Shown here: one piece after another, positions 16,809-25,276 of the stretch
Numbering within the stretch: the first letter of the stretch is position 1
Layout: every line of letters starts with the position of its first letter
Notes under the pieces: generated by a model
What the model saw: the letters and a program-made list of their open reading frames with translations, nothing else
Database searches by the model: none
What the model was told of the DNA's origin: nothing
From: Pedobacter paludis
GTDB taxonomy: Bacteria > Bacteroidota > Bacteroidia > Sphingobacteriales > Sphingobacteriaceae
DNA: 64,000 nucleotides
Direction of reading: 5' to 3'
NCBI RefSeq assembly: GCF_003173575.1
Contig: NZ_QGNY01000004.1
Coordinates: 62,001 to 126,000, forward strand
Position numbers and translations under genes: made by a program

Positions 16809-18899
16809 TTACTTTGCTTCTACCGCTCTCTTTTCCTTAATCTGATTTAAAAATGCTTCGGCTTGATTAAAATAACTGTTTGCAAACTCTGCTGTCGGTT
16901 CGTTTTTGTTGATTTGTAAAACCAGATCAGAAAAGTTTGTTGATAAATCAAACTCGCCAGTTTCTACATAATGATTATCAAACTCTCTGATTACGCCAAC
17001 TTGCGTACTGCTGTTTACATTTTTATCCAAAAGCAATGCTTTTGCTGCACTAACGAAAGTGCTGTAAGTATGATAAATGGCATCAGCGTAAGCTTCTTTA
17101 TCTAAATTCTGTTTTGCCCATCCAAATTTCTCATCAGATTCCAACAATAGCGTAGCCACTAAATCAATTACTACACCCGCACATTCTCCAACACCAATTG
17201 CAGTTGCAAATTGCTCTACATGACCCCAATCTACAAATTCTTCTTCTTGAAGATTACTCAAATCTGCCAAAGGTTTTAAGAGCTGATAAAAATGGTCTTT
17301 ACCTTTTCTGTCATAATATTGATGGAAATTTTCATCCTCCAAATTATTGGCCTTGAAATCATTTAGAATGAAATGCAAAACGCTTGTTGCTCTTTTGGAT
17401 GGCACCTTAATTACACGTTCTGCAACTCTGCCTACTCCGTTTCCTACTGTACCTCCACCAAGCATAACCTGAACAGCCGGAACAACTTTTCCATCGGCCT
17501 TAACTGAACTTCCATGGAAACCAATTTCTGCCAAACCATGCTGACCGCAAGAATTCATACAGCCACTAATTTTTATCTTGATGTTTTTCTCGTAGATAAA
17601 CTCTGGAAAATCGGTATAAATTACATCTTCCAAAACTTCGGCCAAGGTCATGGAATTGGAGATTCCTAAATTACAGGTATCTGTACCTGGGCAAGTTGTA
17701 ATATCTGCCAAACTATCAAAACCTGCTGTTGTAAATCCAATCTTGTTTAGTGCTGAGTACAATGAAGGCAAGGCTTCTTTGCGCACAAATTTTAATAGTA
17801 AACCTTGGTTTTGTGTTATTCTAATTTCATCTGCAACATACAGTCTAATGGCATCAACAAAGGCACGGGCTTTATCTGTTTTAATGTCGCCAACTTGAAC
17901 TTTTACATAAACACCGTAAAAACCAGTCTGCTTTTGTTCTACAACATTTGTTGCCAACCAGTGCTTGTAGTGCGTTTCGTTTAAAACTTCAACTTCAGGA
18001 TAATCTTGATCTAAAGGCAAAACTGGCTGGGGAACGGTATCTGTATCTATTTTATATGTTTTTACCTTATTGGCAATACGCTCTTCGGCAACCAAACGTA
18101 AAACTTCATCTAAACCTAATTTTTGAACCAAATATTTTAAGCGAGCTTTATTTCTATTGCTGCGTTCTCCGTAACGATCAAAAACACGAAGCACAGATTC
18201 GGTAAATGGAATCAATTGGTCTTCTGGCAAAAATTCGTGCACTGCGTTTGCAAGAAAAGGTTGTGCACCTAAGCCTCCTGCAAAAAGTACCTTAAAACCA
18301 CGTTCGCCGTTTTCGTTAATTTTTGGAATAAATCCTAAATCGTGGATGTAACTAAAAGCGGTATCCTTATCGCTCGATGAGAAAGAAATTTTAATCTTTC
18401 TGCCCATTTCCTGACAAATTGGGTTGCGCAAAAAATATTTAAAAACAGCGTGTGCATAAGGCGAAACATCAAAAGGTTCGTCTGCATCGATTCCAGAATT
18501 TGGCGATGCCGTTACGTTACGAACCGTGTTTCCGCAAGCTTCACGAAGCGTAATATCATCCTGCTCCAATTTCGCCCAAAGCTCTGGTGTTCTATCTAAA
18601 CTTACATAATGCAACTGAATATCCTGACGCGTAGTGAGGTGAAGATTTCCGCTTCCATATTCATCAGCGATATCGGCTATGCGCAATAATTGTTTAAAAG
18701 TTACTTTCCCAAAAGGCAACTTAATGCGAATCATTTGTACACCCGGCTGTCTCTGACCGTAAACCCCGCGGGCTAAGCGTAAACTTCTAAATTTCTCATC
18801 GTGGATGGTCCCATCGCGAAAAGCTTTAATCTTATTCTCTAAATCGATAATGTCCTGCTCGACAATATTGTTTTCGAGTTCTGTTCTGAAACTTTGCAT
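16809..18899 (-). CDS. Ferredoxin-type sulfite/nitrite reductase with C-terminal HEPN-like domain
   Basis: A siroheme/4Fe-4S hemoprotein reducing sulfite to sulfide; nitrite is formally possible, but the operon argues for sulfite. The four cluster ligands are visible: CPGTDTC (C403, C409) and CMNSC (C447, C451). Two ferredoxin-like half domains and siroheme domains occupy residues 1-~540. The last ~130 residues are not part of the usual reductase; their helical pattern (YSTFVSAAKALLLD) resembles a HEPN domain and includes R638-x4-H643 (REFDNH). It is first in the operon, behind a leader with a Cys-codon ORF and a terminator. Confidence 0.9.
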   Translation of the reverse strand: MQSFRTELENNIVEQDIIDLENKIKAFRDGTIHDEKFRSLRLARGVYGQRQPGVQMIRIKLPFGKVTFKQLLRIADIADEYGSGNLHLTTRQDIQLHYVSLDRTPELWAKLEQDDITLREACGNTVRNVTASPNSGIDADEPFDVSPYAHAVFKYFLRNPICQEMGRKIKISFSSSDKDTAFSYIHDLGFIPKINENGERGFKVLFAGGLGAQPFLANAVHEFLPEDQLIPFTESVLRVFDRYGERSNRNKARLKYLVQKLGLDEVLRLVAEERIANKVKTYKIDTDTVPQPVLPLDQDYPEVEVLNETHYKHWLATNVVEQKQTGFYGVYVKVQVGDIKTDKARAFVDAIRLYVADEIRITQNQGLLLKFVRKEALPSLYSALNKIGFTTAGFDSLADITTCPGTDTCNLGISNSMTLAEVLEDVIYTDFPEFIYEKNIKIKISGCMNSCGQHGLAEIGFHGSSVKADGKVVPAVQVMLGGGTVGNGVGRVAERVIKVPSKRATSVLHFILNDFKANNLEDENFHQYYDRKGKDHFYQLLKPLADLSNLQEEEFVDWGHVEQFATAIGVGECAGVVIDLVATLLLESDEKFGWAKQNLDKEAYADAIYHTYSTFVSAAKALLLDKNVNSSTQVGVIREFDNHYVETGEFDLSTNFSDLVLQINKNEPTAEFANSYFNQAEAFLNQIKEKRAVEAK

Positions 18900-18918
18900 A
18901 TGTGTTGTTAGCTTTATT

Positions 18919-18949
18919 CAAAAAATGCCCCTCTTTTACTGAGAAGCAT
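18919..18949 (-). terminator. Leader terminator (attenuator) before sulfite reductase
   Basis: On the minus strand ATGCTTCTC (18949-18941) pairs with GAGGGGCAT (18933-18925) in nine pairs, two of them G-U, with a seven-base loop, followed by TTTTTT. It lies only about 20 bp before the start codon at 18899 and downstream of a Cys-rich leader ORF, the geometry of ribosome-mediated attenuation. Confidence 0.7.
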
Positions 18950-18988
18950 CTAATATTTTATACCTATAAAATTATTTAATACCCTCTT

Positions 18989-19024
18989 CTACTTTGTTTT
19001 ACAACAACAGTACATCCTTAGCAT
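18989..19024 (-). CDS. Putative cysteine leader peptide
   Basis: An 11-codon ORF, MLRMYCCCKTK, with three consecutive TGT codons (19009-19001) and a stop at 18989-18991. An earlier in-frame ATG at 19057 would give 22 residues, but the -7 box at 19062-19069 puts the transcript start near 19056, so the ATG at 19024 (or 19015) is favoured. The stop is about 40 bp upstream of a terminator hairpin that precedes the sulfite reductase gene. Stalling at Cys codons when charged tRNA-Cys is scarce would be expected to favour read-through. The sequence is seen; the role is inferred by analogy with amino-acid operon leaders. Confidence 0.6.
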   Translation of the reverse strand: MLRMYCCCKTK

Positions 19025-19061
19025 ATAATTTTGGTTCTGTATAAAATTGAAGTTCATCTGC

Positions 19062-19096
19062 CAAATATATAAAGTATATAGGAATAGTCGTAATTT
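19062..19096 (-). promoter_or_regulatory. Promoter/operator of the sulfate-assimilation operon
   Basis: The 35-bp element is shared with 9931-9965 (32/35 identical). Read on the minus strand it has ATTCCTATA, then TATATTTG, a consensus Bacteroidota -7 box at 19069-19062. Mutually conserved bases extend upstream into the AAATTAC region, where a -33 box would lie, consistent with a bound regulator. The adjacent Rrf2 gene is the likely source of that regulator. Confidence 0.75.
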
Positions 19097-19250
19097 TTAT
19101 TAAAAAAGATTATTAAATGACTTAGATGAGGATATAAAAAATGTTGGCTAATCCTTAATCACCCAAATATGCATCCGATTGGTATGAATGTTGAAATTTA
19201 GATATCGTTATGCTTTATTAGCGGAAGAGACTATAGACTAACAAAATGAA

Positions 19251-19697
19251 CTAAAGATTTTCGATGCCTACTTTTAGCGTATCTTCACGACCGATTACAT
19301 CAGCTATGCTGGTTTCGGTTAAAACCTTAAGTGTGGCATCTCTAACATCAATAAATGCGCTTCTAATTCCACAGGTTTTTTCATCTACGCATTCATCACA
19401 TTTGTGATAAAAATTTAAACTGGCACAAGGAACCATTGCAATCGGACCATCGGTTACACGCATTACATGCACCAATAGAATTTCCTCTGGTTTCTTGTTT
19501 AGACTGTAACCACCCCCTGCTCCCTTTTTACTATATAAGAAACCAGCGTTACGTAAATCCAAAAGAATTTGTTCAAGGAATTTTTTAGGAATATGCTCCT
19601 CCTCTGCAATTTTCGAAATTTGCATTGGCGGTTTTTCTATATTTTTGCCAAGTGCAACAAGTGCTTTAATGGCGTATTTTGTTTTTTTAGATAGCAT
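19251..19697 (-). CDS. Rrf2-family transcriptional regulator
   Basis: A 148-residue winged-helix protein with the Rrf2 start (LSKKTKYAIKALVAL), recognition helix region (IPKKFLEQILLDLRNAGFLYS) and the GAGGGYSL wing. Four cysteines in PCASLNFYHKCDECVDEKTC could bind an Fe-S cluster as in IscR/NsrR-type members. The gene lies 350 bp upstream of the sulfite reductase operon on the same strand. It may control that operon and the SUMT paralog through the shared 35-bp element (9931-9965, 19062-19096). Family assignment is firm; target is inferred from position. The cysteine-metabolism regulator CymR belongs to the same family. Confidence 0.9.
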   Translation of the reverse strand: MLSKKTKYAIKALVALGKNIEKPPMQISKIAEEEHIPKKFLEQILLDLRNAGFLYSKKGAGGGYSLNKKPEEILLVHVMRVTDGPIAMVPCASLNFYHKCDECVDEKTCGIRSAFIDVRDATLKVLTETSIADVIGREDTLKVGIENL

Positions 19698-19825
19698 ATT
19701 TGCACAAAGCTAATAAAAGTATGTAATATATAAAACAACCTATAATACAACAATTAATTCCTAATTTTTATTGAGCTTTAAAAATAACTGTAATTCACTA
19801 TATTTATTAAGAAAAATTCGATTAA

Positions 19826-21598
19826 ATGCTGAAAAACATCAATTTATTAAATATTGGAAATCGTAAAATTAGTATCGAATCAAAGTTGTTTGCAGTACTT
19901 TGCTTATGCTTAGTTATAGTTTCTATCATTAGTATAATATGTAATTTAATTTTAGGGTTAACCTGGCTAAATAACTTATTAATTATCGTATACCTAATTG
20001 TTCATTCCACATTTTATTATTATGCGCTAAAAGATAAGATTTCGGAAAACGGGCGATTTTGGTATTTCATATTTAATTGTGTTACAATGTTTCCATCTTG
20101 GTTTTTAAATGGAGGTTCACTTGGCTCTACCCCAGTTTTTTTAATATTTTATCTAAGTGTTGCTATCCTTTCGCTCTCCAAAAAATTTCAATTTTGGTTT
20201 ATATTTTTTTTTATTACAACAGCATGTTCATGCATTATTTTAGAAAATATTTTTCCTTCATTAATTACTCCATATCCAAATGATTTTGCTAGAAACTTTG
20301 ATTTAATTTTTGCTTTTTTGAATATTTCTTTCATGATGATTTTCATGTTGATTGTATATCGAAAAGTGTCAGATTATGAACGTTTCCTTTTAGAGAAAAG
20401 CAAGCAACGTTTAGAAATGTCTCAACAGGAATTGTTAATTGCAAAAGAGGCTGCAGAATCTGCTACCAAAGCAAAATCGAGGTTTTTAGCCAACATGAGT
20501 CATGAAATAAGAACCCCATTAAATGGCATTACCGGTGCATCAGAACTATTAAAACTTACCAAGCTTAATACGGAACAGTCTGAATTGTTAAATACTTTAC
20601 AGGCAAGCAACAGTATAATGATTGATATTGTAAACGATCTCCTGGATATTTCGAGAATCGAAGCCAACAAGATGGAAATTCATAATCATCCCTTCGATTT
20701 TAGAAATTGCATAAAAGACGCCGAAAATATTTTGAAGCCAATTTTTGGGAATAAAAATATTGCTCTGTTGCTTGAAGTAGACTCTAATGTACCAGAATAC
20801 ATTGTTACCGATGAAATTAGATATAAACAGATTATTATAAATTTATTAAGCAATGCTGTAAAGTTTACAGAATCTGGCTACGTTAAGTTAATGGTAAAAT
20901 TCTCCAATAAGAACGGAAAGATTTTACTTAGCTCAATTATTAAAGACACAGGAATAGGAATTGCCGAAGATGACATTAAGAAACTTTTCTTACCCTTTTC
21001 ACAATTAAACCCAACAATTACCAGAAAGTTTGGAGGTGCGGGATTAGGACTGGTAATTTGCAGGAAATTAGCCGAAATGATGGGTGGAGATATTTCAGCG
21101 GTAAGCGAAATTAAAGTAGGTTCGGAATTTACATTTACAATTCCTGTCGAGCCTTATTATTCTAACCTTTTAACAAAAAACCCAAACTTAACAGAAAACA
21201 AAAACATTCTTCCTGTTGCGGGCATGCGGATTTTAATTGCAGAGGATAATGTTTTTAATCAAATAATTGCTTCAAAAATGCTTCAAAAATCAGGCTATAA
21301 GCACGATATAGCAAACAATGGTATTGAAGCTGTAAAAAAATCCAACGAAGAATACTTCAACATAATTTTGATGGATATGCAAATGCCGGAGATGGATGGT
21401 TTGACAGCAACATTGGAAATTTTAAAGCAATATGAATCTAAAAATGTTCAACCGCCTGTAATAATTGGCTGTAGCGCTAATGCGATGCAGACAGATAAAG
21501 ATGCTTGCTTGGATGCTGGGATGAAAGATTTTCTGGCCAAACCCTTTACACTTGATGATCTAAGATCGGTCATGATAAAATGGACTAAATCGAATTAA
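19826..21598 (+). CDS. Hybrid sensor histidine kinase/response regulator
   Basis: A 590-residue membrane kinase. About six transmembrane segments lie in residues 20-180, then a short coiled coil, then a HisKA domain with phosphoacceptor H226 in [11 protein letters not shown] HATPase domain follows ([19 protein letters not shown]) and a C-terminal receiver domain with phosphoacceptor D517 ([13 protein letters not shown]). It has no output domain, so it probably passes phosphate on through a phosphotransfer protein or titrates it. It is divergent from the Rrf2 gene. The signal is unknown; the N-terminal membrane part matches no sensor domain I can name. Confidence 0.92.
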   Translation: MLKNINLLNIGNRKISIESKLFAVLCLCLVIVSIISIICNLILGLTWLNNLLIIVYLIVHSTFYYYALKDKISENGRFWYFIFNCVTMFPSWFLNGGSLGSTPVFLIFYLSVAILSLSKKFQFWFIFFFITTACSCIILENIFPSLITPYPNDFARNFDLIFAFLNISFMMIFMLIVYRKVSDYERFLLEKSKQRLEMSQQELLIAKEAAESATKAKSRFLANMSHEIRTPLNGITGASELLKLTKLNTEQSELLNTLQASNSIMIDIVNDLLDISRIEANKMEIHNHPFDFRNCIKDAENILKPIFGNKNIALLLEVDSNVPEYIVTDEIRYKQIIINLLSNAVKFTESGYVKLMVKFSNKNGKILLSSIIKDTGIGIAEDDIKKLFLPFSQLNPTITRKFGGAGLGLVICRKLAEMMGGDISAVSEIKVGSEFTFTIPVEPYYSNLLTKNPNLTENKNILPVAGMRILIAEDNVFNQIIASKMLQKSGYKHDIANNGIEAVKKSNEEYFNIILMDMQMPEMDGLTATLEILKQYESKNVQPPVIIGCSANAMQTDKDACLDAGMKDFLAKPFTLDDLRSVMIKWTKSN

Positions 21599-21698
21599 CA
21601 ATAATCAAACAATCGTCAAAATATTCAACCTTACGCATACTATCATTTTAATAAGCGTTTAAAATCTACTTTTACCAAAATTTTAATTGCACTTTTTA

Positions 21699-22919
21699 AT
21701 GAAAAGAAAGCTTAGCGTATTACCGATACTCATAGTTACCCTGTTGTTTTTTGCCCTTAATGCCTACGTTCTGTCAGGTTTAAGCACTTTAAACAATTCA
21801 ACATATTTAAGCCCTATTTATTGGGTTTTCATTGTTGGATTAACATTCGCTCTTTTTTACGCCATTCAACAAATGCGGATTCAAGGCACAAACCGTTTTT
21901 TTCAAATTGTTAGTCATGCCTTTTTAATCGTTTTTGTCGCGGAAATTGTATTTGCAATATTCTTACTGCTTGGCGATTTCTATAGACTCGTTTTAGCCCT
22001 AACCTCTAATTTTCAGCCAGAAGGATACCACTGGCTAAGTAGAAGCAATTACTGGGTAGACTTTGCTTTTGTAATGTTCTGCTTAACAATTGTGTTATTT
22101 GCTTACGGAATTACTCAAGGTAAATATGCTTATAGAGTTATTAAACACACCTTATATTTTGATGATTTACCGTCAAATTTTGATGGCTTTACCTTAACTC
22201 AGATATCGGATGTGCATGCTGGGAGTTTTACCAATCCAAATGCTGTGCAAAAAGGCATAGATATGATCAATGCGCAAAAAAGTGATTTGTTTGTTTTTAC
22301 TGGCGACTTGGTAAACAATGCTGCTGACGAGATTAAGCCTTATATTGGTCATTTTTCTCAAATCAAGGCACCTTTCGGACAGCTTTCTGTATTGGGAAAT
22401 CATGATTATGGTGATTACATCAAATGGCCTTCTGAATTGGAAAAAGTTCAAAATCTTCAACAATTAAAAGACTATCATAAAGAATTAGGATTTAGATTAT
22501 TGTTAGATGAGCACGTTGAACTGGTAAAAGGTGATCAAAAAATTATTCTTGCTGGGATAGAAAATTGGGGTATCGGTTTTGGGGAACGCGGTGATTTGAA
22601 AAAAGCTTTACAGAACACTGCCGTGGATGATTTTAAAATTCTACTTTCTCACGATCCTTCTCATTGGGATGCTCAGGTTAAAAATAATCCATCTAAAATT
22701 CAGCTTTCGCTTGCCGGCCACACGCATGGAATGCAATTTGGGATAGAAGCCTTCGGCATAAAATGGAGCCCTGTAAAATACCGTTATAAACATTGGGCAG
22801 GTATCAAAACCGAAAATGGAAGATATCTTAATGTAAACCGAGGATTTGGTTTTCTAGGTTTTTCTGGTCGGATTGGTATTTGGCCTGAAATTACAGTAAT
22901 CGAGTTAAAGAAAAAGTAG
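21699..22919 (+). CDS. Membrane-anchored metallophosphoesterase
   Basis: Four to five hydrophobic segments in residues 5-150 precede a calcineurin-like phosphoesterase domain. Metal-ligand motifs are seen in order: SDVHAG, FTGDLVN, GNHDYGD, LSHDPSHW and AGHTHGMQ. The arrangement is that of YkuE-like enzymes, with an added membrane part. The start is ATG 21699; an in-frame TTG at 21687 is less likely. The substrate is not evident; relatives act on lipid or nucleotide phosphates. It follows the hybrid kinase by about 100 bp and may have its own promoter. Confidence 0.88.
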   Translation: MKRKLSVLPILIVTLLFFALNAYVLSGLSTLNNSTYLSPIYWVFIVGLTFALFYAIQQMRIQGTNRFFQIVSHAFLIVFVAEIVFAIFLLLGDFYRLVLALTSNFQPEGYHWLSRSNYWVDFAFVMFCLTIVLFAYGITQGKYAYRVIKHTLYFDDLPSNFDGFTLTQISDVHAGSFTNPNAVQKGIDMINAQKSDLFVFTGDLVNNAADEIKPYIGHFSQIKAPFGQLSVLGNHDYGDYIKWPSELEKVQNLQQLKDYHKELGFRLLLDEHVELVKGDQKIILAGIENWGIGFGERGDLKKALQNTAVDDFKILLSHDPSHWDAQVKNNPSKIQLSLAGHTHGMQFGIEAFGIKWSPVKYRYKHWAGIKTENGRYLNVNRGFGFLGFSGRIGIWPEITVIELKKK

Positions 22920-22992
22920 TCATATGGATTAGGTTGAAATTAACAACCTTTAAGAATAAAATCTTATCTTGTTTTTCCAAACCAATCTAAAC

Positions 22993-23619
22993 ATGAGAAC
23001 AATTATTTTCATCTTCTTATCCGCTTTTCTTTTTCAAACCCCAACCATAGAAACCGATAAAGATCGGTGGAAACCTTATTATGTAGATACCGCTCCGGCT
23101 AAAATTGCAGAAAAATGGTTTCTTCCTTTTGAAGGCGGTGACCGAAAAAATGTAAAAAACATCAAAATCATCAGTATTTTTGGTGATCATCGCGATAGTT
23201 TTTTAAAAGGTCACATCCATACTGCGATAGATGTAAATCCAGCAAAACCCAAAGATAAATTGGTAAGCGTTTATGCTATGGCCAATGGGGTTGTTTGCTC
23301 AATCCATTTAACAGAAAATCAACGTACTGTTGTGGTAAAGCACAAACTAACCAATGGAACCATCATGTTTACAACGTATAAACATCTAAAAGAGGTTTAT
23401 GTAAATTCTGGTCAGCAGGTTACCGAACATACAAAGCTGGCCCGTTTATTTACGCCTGCCGAAAGCAAAAAATATGGTGGAGACTATCATCATTTGCATT
23501 TGGAAATCAGGAAAAAATTTGATGATTATGGCTGTGCGAGCTGGCTTACCATGAACAAAAATCAATTAAACGAAAGATATTATAATCCACAGATATTTAT
23601 TAAGGAATACGTAAAGTAA
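22993..23619 (+). CDS. Secreted M23/LytM-like peptidase domain protein
   Basis: A signal peptide (MRTIIFIFLSAFLFQ) is followed by a compact domain of about 190 residues. Metal-site-like motifs of the LytM/M23 fold are visible: GHIHTAIDV (H-x3-D) and HHLHLEIR (HxH). M23 enzymes cleave peptidoglycan cross-bridges, and inactive homologues serve as activators; the motif set here appears complete. The start is placed at ATG 22993 because a signal peptide begins there; a TTG at 22969 is in frame. It converges with a lipoprotein gene. Confidence 0.8.
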   Translation: MRTIIFIFLSAFLFQTPTIETDKDRWKPYYVDTAPAKIAEKWFLPFEGGDRKNVKNIKIISIFGDHRDSFLKGHIHTAIDVNPAKPKDKLVSVYAMANGVVCSIHLTENQRTVVVKHKLTNGTIMFTTYKHLKEVYVNSGQQVTEHTKLARLFTPAESKKYGGDYHHLHLEIRKKFDDYGCASWLTMNKNQLNERYYNPQIFIKEYVK

Positions 23620-23664
23620 GCCAAAAAAAATTTTAGGAAATAAAAATCAGTTTCCACCATCAAA

Positions 23665-24045
23665 TTAATTGCTGTTGCAATCTTCTTCAGATATTCCATC
23701 GGCAGATAAAACTTTTACCGGTAGCGTAATGGCTGGGCAAGGAATTGTTTCTTCTTCTGCACCATTGTAATGATATTTTACATAAAATATTTTACCGGGA
23801 ACTTTAAATTTCTGCGGAACATTGAGCAATGCTGCCTGATAGTCGATTACATCGCCGCTGCTATTCGTTATAGGTGTTGCATCTTTATTTTTTGAGGTAA
23901 AACTAACCAATGATGCATCCTGGTTGGGACAATAATCAGAAAGATACTTTACCTGATAACACATTTTTGTTTGAATATCCTTTTCGCAAGAAAAGTGTAT
24001 AGAAACAAAAATTAAAAGAATTGAAAAAATTGAGCGTTTCTTCAT
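23665..24045 (-). CDS. Putative lipoprotein
   Basis: A 126-residue protein with a type II signal peptide (MKKRSIFSILLIF, lipobox HFSC). The mature part has five further cysteines (MCYQ, YCPN, PCPA, EDCN among them), so disulfides are likely in the periplasm. No family is recognised. It is monocistronic by spacing and convergent with the M23-like gene. Confidence 0.7.
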   Translation of the reverse strand: MKKRSIFSILLIFVSIHFSCEKDIQTKMCYQVKYLSDYCPNQDASLVSFTSKNKDATPITNSSGDVIDYQAALLNVPQKFKVPGKIFYVKYHYNGAEEETIPCPAITLPVKVLSADGISEEDCNSN

Positions 24046-24182
24046 AATATGATTTGGTTACGAGCTAATAATTAGTTGTCAAAGATTATCAAATATTTTT
24101 ATTCCATTTCCTGCTCTATACGGAAAGGTGAAAAACCGTTATAGAAAGGCATCTTTACAGGATAAACTTTGCGCACTATAAG

Positions 24183-24590
24183 TTATAGATATATAAATTT
24201 TGGTTTTCCATTTTCACAGGCTACACTTTTGGGAGCCACAATAAGCGCACATGGAGATGCCGCATTGTATTTCTTATTGTATTCAGCTTCTTTTTCTGTA
24301 AATAACTTTATCTTTTCAAAAAGCGTTTTTTCATCAACCTTCGAGGAATAGGCAATAAATCCTGAAGCTCCACCACAAGGCCTTGAGCCGATCTCAACAA
24401 ATTTCCATTCTCCGGCATTTTCACAAGGGTATTGATAAGCCTGCTTTTCTATATCCGATTGAAGTATTTTAAGAATTTGCTCATCGTCGCTTTTGGTTCT
24501 TAAACCAGGCTCCTTACAGCCAAAAAACACCGCTGAAAAAATGGCAATTGTAATAAAAAGTAAGAAAAAGTTTTTAGCAACAGTTTTCAT
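24183..24590 (-). CDS. Putative lipoprotein with PCGG motif
   Basis: A 135-residue protein with a signal peptide and lipobox (VFFGCKEPG). The mature domain contains QYPCENAGEWKFVEIGSRPC, then GGASGFIAYSS, then a Lys/Glu-rich helix and ASPCALIVAP. The paired cysteines and the CGG...YS pattern occur in several small Bacteroidota lipoproteins, but I cannot name a function. The upstream spacing suggests its own promoter. Sits beside another Cys-rich lipoprotein (23665-24045), though the two share no clear similarity. Confidence 0.7.
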   Translation of the reverse strand: MKTVAKNFFLLFITIAIFSAVFFGCKEPGLRTKSDDEQILKILQSDIEKQAYQYPCENAGEWKFVEIGSRPCGGASGFIAYSSKVDEKTLFEKIKLFTEKEAEYNKKYNAASPCALIVAPKSVACENGKPKFIYL

Positions 24591-24790
24591 AGTCGTAGTT
24601 TGTTCATAAAACGAACCATCCAGTTGAAACGCTACATTAACATTAAATTTCCTAAAGAAAAAAACAACTACTACACTTCACCATATTGGAAAAACATAAG
24701 GCTTCTCATAAAACCTGTAAGAATACTTAATCTCAAATTTCTTAAAACTACTTCCGATTTTATCCTGTTAAATAATACAACATTAAGCGT

Positions 24791-25117
24791 ATGAATAAAG
24801 AAATTACCATTACCAATCATAAATCCTTAAAGCGGTATATGCTTACTTTGGAATCTGATATGCGAGAAAAGAAATCGGCAATTAAAGAAGATGCGAAAAA
24901 TATCGCTCTTGGTTTTCCAAATCGTCTTTTTCATCACAGTTCTAGCCTAGAGAATTTAATGAACAACAAAAATGTAGTGAGCAATCCCATCGGAAAACTT
25001 CTATCAACTGTTGTTAAGAATACTATTTTAAAAAAATCCGGATTTCTAGTTAAACTACTCGGTGGAATCTTTGCCAAAAGAGCTGGAAAAACAGTAGAAA
25101 AGCGATTACTTAAATAA
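24791..25117 (+). CDS. Conserved-type hypothetical protein
   Basis: A 108-residue basic protein. The N-terminal half is charged (KRYMLTLESDMREKKSAIKEDAKNIA); the C-terminal half has an amphipathic or weakly hydrophobic stretch (SGFLVKLLGGIFAKRAGKTV). It lacks a signal peptide. The composition suggests a membrane-associated or helical bundle protein, but no family is recognised. Codon use looks like its neighbours. The ATG at 24791 is the first in frame. Confidence is moderate because it is isolated from other genes. Confidence 0.55.
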   Translation: MNKEITITNHKSLKRYMLTLESDMREKKSAIKEDAKNIALGFPNRLFHHSSSLENLMNNKNVVSNPIGKLLSTVVKNTILKKSGFLVKLLGGIFAKRAGKTVEKRLLK

Positions 25118-25276
25118 TATTAATATTGTCTTTTAAGTCAACACAATATTTGTCGACCACTTACATACGACAAAATAAAAAAATATAGTAATTGGCTTGG
25201 GAACAGTGATTATAATTACGATTGTTTAAAAGTTGATTCATAAAATTATGATGAATTAGGCTATTTTTGAACACTT

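Noticed and set aside
18900-19056. Search for a SAM or cobalamin riboswitch in the sulfite reductase leader
   Set aside because: No conserved riboswitch core was recognised; a short Cys-codon ORF and a terminator explain the leader better.
24600-24794. 64-codon plus-strand ORF overlapping the start of the 24791 gene by 4 bp
   Set aside because: Very basic, Asn/Lys/Thr-rich peptide typical of random AT-rich sequence, beginning inside the promoter region of the divergent lipoprotein gene.
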